Assembly: GCF_026745355.1 (NCBI RefSeq)
Contig: NC_079210.1
Span: forward strand, 26,116,029-26,180,028
DNA from: Beta vulgaris subsp. vulgaris
Lineage: Eukaryota; Streptophyta; Magnoliopsida; Caryophyllales; Amaranthaceae
Reading direction: 5' to 3'
DNA length: 64,000 bases
Shown: piece by piece, positions 57,959 to 64,000 of the stretch
How the letters are laid out: each line of letters begins with the position of its first letter
How positions within the stretch are numbered: position 1 is the stretch's first letter
Translations under genes and position numbers: made by a program
The notes under the pieces: generated by a model
Seen by the model: the letters and a program-made list of their open reading frames with translations, nothing else
The model's database searches: none
Told to the model about the DNA's origin: nothing

Positions 57959-59357
57959 TTAAATAAAAAGCATGCACAAGATATAGTGCAACTTCATGCA
58001 AAAGTGGAAAGCTATGCCGAAAATAAGAAGGATCAAAAGGAAAAACAAAGAAATAAGAAAAAGAAGAATCAAAATAAAAAGAAGAATAAAATGGCAAAGT
58101 TTCCTCAACAAACTCTTTTTTGTGGGAATCTCACTCTCTTCCTCAAAATTAATCAAATTGAGCACTTGAAAGGGAAGGGATGAAGGAGGCTCATTTAATG
58201 GAGGTATTTTGGGTAAATAAGGGAAAGAGATGGGAAAGGATGGAAGTAGGTCAAGCTTTCTTGAAAATGGGATATAAGGTGAAGGAATAGAAACTAAGGT
58301 TTCACAAATGACTTCTCCTATATCATAAGTCTTCAAATCACAAGCTTTTTCCACCAATGACTCCTTACAAGCATCTTTTCCATCCTCTAAATCCTCAAAA
58401 ACATTACCAACCACCAAATAATGTATCTCACTCTCAAATTGACCAAGATCTTCACTTGAGCAAGAAGGGGTAGTAGGAGAGGGTAGGTACTCTAGAGCAC
58501 AAGGAGGAAGAGTAAGGTCCAATTCATTAGAGGTAGACACATTAGATTCAAAAAGAGAATGAATAGACTCATAAACATCCTCAATTTCAACAATATCCTC
58601 AATAATAGGCCTTTTCTCCTCAAGAGCATACTCCTCATCATCACTACTCCAAAAACCATCATCAAGATCTAGGCTACTCTTTCCCAATTGATTTTCATTT
58701 TCAACATCCCTGGAATCAACATAATCAAACTTAAGAATGTCATCGTTACATCCCCATTTTTCCCTCAACAATTTCAAATTAATTTCCAATTGTAAAAGGG
58801 GATCAACAATAGTTGGGGGAGCATTTTGAGCATCAAATTGGGTTGGAGATTCACAATTAAGCATTTGAGAATCACTATCGGGAACATGAGGCACATAATT
58901 TGGATCCATGCACAAATTCAATGAACATTGAGAAATAGCATGAATATCTTCAACATTAGAATTATCTTCAACATTAGAATGCACCTCATTATTACAAGCA
59001 TAGGAGGGAGGGGGGTTCAAATCATGCATAATAGGCTCACTAGTGGAAACATTTGACTTATTAAAGGAATTCATGCCAACATTTGATGAATCATGACTAT
59101 TTGCACAATCGAAATCATAACTATCCCTAGCTAACCAAAAATAGATCGAAATCCCAAGCTTCATCTAAAGATATAGCTCGAAATTCACCATTAAACATAT
59201 TTTCAACCACTCCTCTAGTATGCTCATTTAAACCCCAATAAGTAATCTCACAAGCCTCCCAAAGACTATAACCATAGTACTTTATAAAGTCCTCAAGTCT
59301 ATCAAAGTAAATCCAAAAGGACTCATTCTCATATTGAGGAAAAGAGATATTTGCCAT
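57959..59357 (-). CDS. Gag-like N-terminus fused to an acidic protein with a hydrophobic C-terminus, one frameshift
   Basis: The first stretch (59357-59127, 76 codons) reads MANISFPQYENESFWIYFDR, then TYWGLNEHTRGVVENMF and SLDEAWDF, which recalls the helical end of Athila Gag (NE..F..Y..R, YEGLN..TR, EAW.F). A one-base difference in a T-run near 59140 shifts the frame. The next 400 codons (to 57959) are strongly acidic and Ser/Asn-rich, with DDGFWSSDDEEYALEE. They end in a basic segment and about 30 hydrophobic residues (ILLFLISLFFLLILLIFGIA), then a short tail. It lacks a zinc knuckle, protease or polymerase. Athila relatives carry an envelope-like frame with membrane segments, so a link is possible but unproven. 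Confidence 0.55.
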
Positions 59358-59456
59358 TTTTTTTTTATATTAAGAATAAGAAAAGAAAAGAAAAACAAAG
59401 AATATTCACAAATAGCCTAGACTCATCTAATCAACACAAATCAATGTAAGCCGAAG

Positions 59457-59474
59457 TCCCCGGCAACGGCGCCA
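59457..59474 (-). other. Primer-binding site of the young retroelement
   Basis: On the minus strand it reads TGGCGCCGTTGCCGGGGA, identical to the site at 42600-42617, three bases from the LTR end. Confidence 0.95.
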
Positions 59475-59477
59475 TTT

Positions 59478-61545
59478 TGATATAGGAAAAACTAGGTCGT
59501 TACTAGCCTCCTAAAATCAAACAAAACCTAACTAAATCACTAAACTAGGTAAAGTGATAAGTAAGGGTCGAAATCCACAGGGACTAAGGAACACCAAAAT
59601 GTATTGATAAAACAATAAGCTAGGCCGGAATCAAGTCGGAAATTGTCAATAACCAACTAAGAACTACGAAAAAGCTAAATATCGAAGATAACTAAAGTTA
59701 GGAGATGGGATTAAACACCAACTAATCATGAAATAGGCATAAGAATATCAAATATAGAGATAATACATGAACACTACTTGAATTAGCTATTGACCCAACA
59801 CACAACTCCCATCCTACTCTCATAGGCGGAGAAATCCTCAAAGACATCAAATAAGGACTCTCATCCATTACTAACATATCCCGAGGTTCAAGGTAACCCA
59901 AGTCAATAATAGAAATCAATAGGTCACACTCTCATGCCAACCTAAATCAATCAATCCATCTAATACGACATTCAAGTGATCAAAGAGAATGCAACATAGA
60001 TTGAAGAGCTAAACAAGCAATAATTTAACCACAAAAATCTCTAAATCCAATTTCAAATGCCCAATTCAATCATGGTTGGGTTTTCACCCAAACCCTAACC
60101 ACCAAACTACTCCATAAATACAAAAATGAAGAATTTAGAGAAATCAAACTTTAATAACATGATAATAATCATTAATCTAACATTAAACTAAATAAAATAA
60201 ATCTAAATAATTAAACTAATCAAGAACAACTAATCTAAGAAAACAATGAAAATAAAACAATAAAAGAGGAGAAAGAGTAAGAAATGCTCATTGATTAATG
60301 GTTGAAAGTTTCGATACAAATGTCACCCTTGAATCTACAATCTTCCATCTTTCTTTGAGTTTTCTCCCTTTTCTTCCTAAACTAATCTATGGAGGCTAAA
60401 CCTCCTTAAAACCCTAAAAAGTCTAAAACTAAGAGTGGTGAAAAAATAATAAAACTAGGCTAATGAAAACTCTCCCTAAAAGATGACTTAAGGGTATTTA
60501 TACTACTAATATTATGAGAGAGAAAAATACAAAAAATAGGAAAAGAGTAGAAACTAGAAAGTAAAGGAGGTAAAAGAAAAAGGGAAAAGAAAAATAGAAA
60601 AAGTAAAAGCAAAGTCTAAAAACGAAAAGTACAGTAGAAGTGGAGAAAAGAAAGGGAGAAAGAAAAAGGAAAAAGAAAATAAATGAAATAAAAAACCCCA
60701 AAACAGCAAAACCCTCACCCCCTGATATTTCTTCATCTTCGTCTCACCCTTTTTCGGTGAACAGAGGATAAAATCCTCTACTTCGCAGCAACTTAATCCT
60801 CAAGCACGTCATCACCATCTGCTAATCTATAGATCGTGCCATTGCTGCATTCTCGACACAAATCATCGGTGCAAATCAATCTTCACCGTTAATATCAATT
60901 ACAACCCAATTTCATTTGCTATGAAACTTTGGCCATGGATTTTGCTCGAACAAATCTCAGTCGTTTAAGATCATTAATTCCGTTCAACGTCTGGAGCTCC
61001 CGCTCTAAAGTCGCTCGTGCCTCGCTCGAAACATTCTGGAACTCCCCTGTTTGTGGTGAACTCAAACGGAGCGTCCGCTCCGTTATACAGGGGAGCGACC
61101 GCTCCTCTTTGTTTTGGGACAGATTTGTGAAGGTGGTGTTTGCCGTGGGTATGGCGGTGCTGCTGTGGAGTGATGTTCAGGAGTTAGGTGGTGTTGTTGG
61201 TGCTATGGGTTAGGAAGGTGGTGGTGATGTATTGTGTGTAGCAAAGGGTTAGTGTGGTGTAGGTTAAGGATAAGAGTGTGGTGGAGGATAAGCCTTGTAT
61301 TGTTATTTTAAATCTCACACCATAGCTCCAAAATGCTCACCTACAAGCAACATCAAAACACGAGGGAGATACGAGATATAAAAATAATAAAATACGACTA
61401 AAAACTAATAGAATAACTAATTAATCTAGTTAAGCCTCAAAATACAAAAATAAGAATTAAAGGCTTAAAAAGTTAAAATAAATGAAAATAAACTATAAAA
61501 ATACGCTAAAAACTACCCCTAGAAGGACATAAATGTCACTTATCA
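59478..61545 (-). repeat. Right LTR (5' LTR) of the young retroelement
   Basis: 2068 bp. It has the same TG..CA ends and TATAAATA box (minus, about 60495-60502) as the left LTR. It would drive transcription leftward through the reading frame. Confidence 0.9.
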
Positions 61546-61550
61546 CCCAC

Positions 61551-62314
61551 CCCCCAACCACCCCACCCCCCTCTTCGAACCGACCCCGACTTATCCCCCC
61601 TTCGAACCCACCCCCTCAACTCCCTCAACCCACCCCCTCAACCCCCACATCAAACCCTAAATCAAGAACAGAAAGGCCCAAAAAAGGAAAAAAATCCTTC
61701 ATTTACAAAAAATCAGACGAAAAAAACCAAACCCCAAAAAATTGAAACCCTCAAATTTCAAAAAACAGCGAAAAACCCATAAATTTCGCACCCTATTTCG
61801 AAAATAAACCCTTAAATAATCTAGATCTGTGCAAATTAGACAAAATAACAAATACTAACCTCTTCCATTAAATTTGCAAGATCTTCAAATTTGCTGCAAA
61901 ATTTGAAGAGAAAAACGAGATTGATGAGAGAGGAATTGAAGATGAACAAGAAGAGAGGAGAGAGAAAGAGAGGGGGTGTATGGACGTCTAGTATGGAACG
62001 TGAGGAGAGAGATGAGTGTATGTGTCGGTGATGAGGTGGGTGGGTTACAATATAAGGTTTAAATTTCAACAAATGTTAACCGGGAATGAATCCCGCCCTA
62101 ATTTTGGCCAAAATATTAGATCTTGATATTTACGACCAGATTTCTATCTCGTCGCAAAAAATTCTTATATTTACGACCAGCTTAATAAAACTGGTGCTCG
62201 TTATTTACGACAAGAAATGAATCTTGTTGTAAATAATAAGCATTTACGACCAGAATTCATCTCGTCGTAGATAATTTCTTCTATTTACGACCAATTAGCA
62301 TATCTGGTCGTAAA
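61551..62314. other. Right arm of CACTA element B
   Basis: The first 120 bp are very C-rich (ACCCACCCCC runs). On the minus strand 62040-61880 is CT-rich and contains short frames, possibly a captured leader. From 62130 onward the TTTACGACCAGA motifs appear. Confidence 0.5.
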
Positions 62315-62437
62315 GTAGAATGACTCTTCATATGTTTTAATATTATATATTATAACCAGCTACAATAATAACGAGTAGATGATCAATTCCAAACTTTTAT
62401 ATAAATGATTTATTATTATAAGCATTATGATTGATAT
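62315..62437 (+). repeat. Direct repeat, copy A (123 bp)
   Basis: GTAGAATGACTCTTCATATG through to ATTGATAT. It matches 63561-63682 with only about five differences. It begins exactly where CACTA element B breaks off. Confidence 0.85.
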
Positions 62438-63560
62438 GTAAGTTTGTAAAGAGCTATGATGGTAATGAGAATAATAATACTAATAAACATAAAGCGACAA
62501 CGATAATAGGTAAAAATACAAATAATAACAGTAATAGTAGCAATAGTAATACAAATAAGAACATGAATACTAACAATAACAATAACAATATAAATACTAA
62601 TATGTTGAATCATTTTAATATAAAATTGATATCAAAATAATTGTAAAACCAATCTAATATTCTATTGATTACAATTTTTCTTATTATTTTATCATTGTCT
62701 TCCGTAATAAATAAGTTATCTATCGGGACAGTGCCCCCTTTGTGGATGACCTTCATCGTCATGTAAAAGTAAATAAAACCACCTCCTTCGGCTCTATCCA
62801 TACTCCTAGTGCTGCTACAATTACAAAACCTCCCATTCCAATTCAAGTGCTTCCCCCGCCTGATCCCAAGAGAACTATATCCTTGGTGCTTTCTACTGAC
62901 TTATGTAATTTTAAGGACAACACTACTTCCATTAAGCCTACCCTTGGTCAAATTCTTTTCTTTGTTGATGAATCATACCTACATGGATAAGATCAGATCA
63001 GACGTCCTATCATAGAACTTCATAGGTTGAACAGTACATACACTTATTTGGAATCTCCATTATTGCAATATGATCTGCAAAGGCTGAGTCGGTATAACTA
63101 CATGGAGCTACCTTCTCCAAAGTTGATGGTACCTCTAGAATTTTAGAAATCATTAAAAAAAGGCTTAGAAGCATAATTATAGTATGGATTACTTACATGG
63201 TCTTCATCCTGCACATGGTTATTAGTCGTCAGCATGCCATGGAATGTGTTTGCTCCTCTTATCAAGGAGTTCACGACATTGGTCGCCACAGTTGACAAGA
63301 GTCGCGAATTGACAAGGAACTCAAACGATGGGACTGGTGCTGATACGAGAGAATGACTCCTTGGGAGCACAAACTTTGTCCCTAGCTGGTTGTGCATTGG
63401 CTAAAACGACATTAAGACTGAGGTCACCGACCAGCTAGCCCTCATCCAAGGCAGCATGCTTAACCATACAGTAGACAAAATTATATTGTACCCATATCAA
63501 GTTGTGTTTTGCTAAGATGAATAATCAACTGCGTAAAACCACTCTAATGAGTAAAAAAAA
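62438..63560. other. Segment between the direct repeats: AAT-rich run and unassigned sequence
   Basis: 62460-62600 is a run of AATAATAAC-type triplets. After it a plus frame (62742-62990, 82 codons) with PPIPIQVLPPPDPKRTISLV is not recognised. 63140-63400 has a minus frame of 84 codons, also unrecognised. No terminal structures are seen. Confidence 0.4.
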
Positions 63561-63682
63561 GTAGAACGACTCTTCATATGTTTTAATATTATATATTATA
63601 ACCAACTACAATAATAACGAGTAGACGATCAATTCCAAACTTTATATAAATGATTTATTATTATAAGCATTATGATTGATAT
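63561..63682 (+). repeat. Direct repeat, copy B (122 bp)
   Basis: It is a second copy of 62315-62437 in the same orientation, preceded by an A-run. Its last bases carry the TA target site of the MITE that follows. Confidence 0.85.
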
Positions 63683-63683
63683 A

Positions 63684-64000
63684 CTCCCTCCGTTTCCTAA
63701 AGATCTTCCCTATTTCCGTTTAAGGGTGTTTCCAAAAGATCTTCCCTCTTTTGCTTTATTCCTTATTTGGCAAAACAAATTTCCCTATTTACCCTCTCAT
63801 GTCACTATCATATGGTCCACCATTACATTATTAATTCAATTTTACTCCCTTTCTCTCTCCTACTTTAACCACTTTTCATTTGTTTATTTATCTTAACCCC
63901 TTTCTCTCTCCTACTTTACTCACACCATGCCCCACACAACTTGATTTTCCTTGGTATCTGTAGGAACAGTAAGTGGGAAGATCTTTAGGAAATGGAGGGA
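63684..64000. mobile_element. Stowaway-like (Tc1/mariner) MITE, cut by the window end
   Basis: It starts CTCCCTCCGTTTCCTAAAGA after TA and ends, at the window edge, with the inverse (TCTTTAGGAAATGGAGGGA). CTCCCTCCGT with a TA duplication is the Stowaway signature. It is about 318 bp and has no coding capacity. The 74-codon frame inside is chance. Confidence 0.85.

Larger units (their letters stand above)
54334..61545 (-). mobile_element. Young non-autonomous Athila-type LTR retroelement carrying an unusual ORF
   Basis: LTRs at 54334-56410 and 59478-61545 are almost identical. CCCAC flanks the element on both sides (54329-54333 and 61546-61550), a perfect 5-bp duplication. On the minus strand the order is LTR, primer site (59474-59457), a 466-codon-scale reading frame, a 3' non-coding part with GCTTGGGGGAG blocks, a purine tract and LTR. 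No protease, polymerase or integrase is present, so it depends on another Athila-type element for movement. Confidence 0.9.
52108..62314 (+). mobile_element. CACTA element (B), non-autonomous, right terminus lost, hosting a retroelement
   Basis: CACTACAAGAAAAACTGC at 52108 is a canonical CACTA end. It is followed by several TTTACGACCAGAT motifs in both orientations (52125-52330). The mirror arm at 62130-62314 has the same motifs but stops at GGTCGTAAA without the terminal bases. Without the inserted retroelement it would be about 3 kb. It has no transposase. The inside has Pro- and CT-rich stretches (52650-52890, 61546-61660) that look like gene leader sequence, possibly captured. Confidence 0.7.

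Noticed and set aside
62431..62640. Asn-rich plus frame of 69 codons
   Set aside because: Product of AAT/AAC triplet repeats.
62438..63560. Small LTR element (TRIM) flanked by the 123-bp direct repeats
   Set aside because: The repeats lack TG..CA ends, and there is no primer site or purine tract inside.

Overview
This 64 kb window looks like transposon-dense, nested plant nuclear DNA, probably from a dicot. The evidence is several plant-specific element classes: Tat- and Athila-type Ty3/gypsy, Ty1/copia, L1-type LINE, CACTA, hAT, Mutator-like with FAR1-type transposase and Ulp1-type protease, and Stowaway/Tourist-type MITEs. The species cannot be fixed from the sequence. I found no tRNA, rRNA, CRISPR array or prokaryotic operon. 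The only candidate for a host gene or captured host fragment is a small two-exon frame at 51007-51485 (minus). Almost every coding region is a broken copy.

Layout. 1-12670: a minus-strand Tat-type gypsy element. Its left LTR is cut by the window edge and its right LTR holds a 1.2 kb CACTA-type insertion. Its 3' region has 150-bp tandem repeats and an antisense frame. Its integrase is cut by a truncated copia element (about 2812-6808) whose own primer-binding site looks interrupted. 14067-25404: a plus-strand Tat element flanked by CTTAC duplications. It has lost its primer-binding site, and its gag is split by a CACTA-type element (17447-18948), a hAT-type element (15813-17144) and a short inversion abutting that hAT. 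Its 3' region has 58-bp tandem repeats and an antisense frame homologous to that of the first element.

About 27.0-40.7 kb: remains of one large Mutator-like unit with an Ulp1-like protease gene (plus) converging on a FAR1-like transposase gene (minus). Intron and spacer DNA is filled with a degenerate ATATAGTGT repeat. A LINE (about 29.69-33.28 kb) and a 2.7 kb solo LTR (36716-39403, duplication TATAT) sit inside it. 41379-about 45.9 kb: a non-autonomous Athila-type element with gag and protease only. 45.9-51.7 kb: unassigned repetitive DNA with a 45-bp tandem array, a hAT-type MITE, a Tourist-like MITE and the small two-exon frame. 51693 and 52108: starts of two CACTA elements. The second carries a very young non-autonomous Athila-type retroelement (54334-61545, duplication CCCAC). 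That element's main reading frame encodes an acidic protein with a hydrophobic tail rather than a normal gag-pol. The window ends in a 123-bp direct repeat pair and a Stowaway-like MITE.

The genes do not form a pathway: each belongs to the replication machinery of its own element, mostly dead. The items most worth a second look are the shared antisense gene with its own TATA box in both Tat elements, the combined Ulp1/FAR1 unit with its intronic repeat, the hAT-adjacent inversion, and the young retroelement with the unexplained protein.
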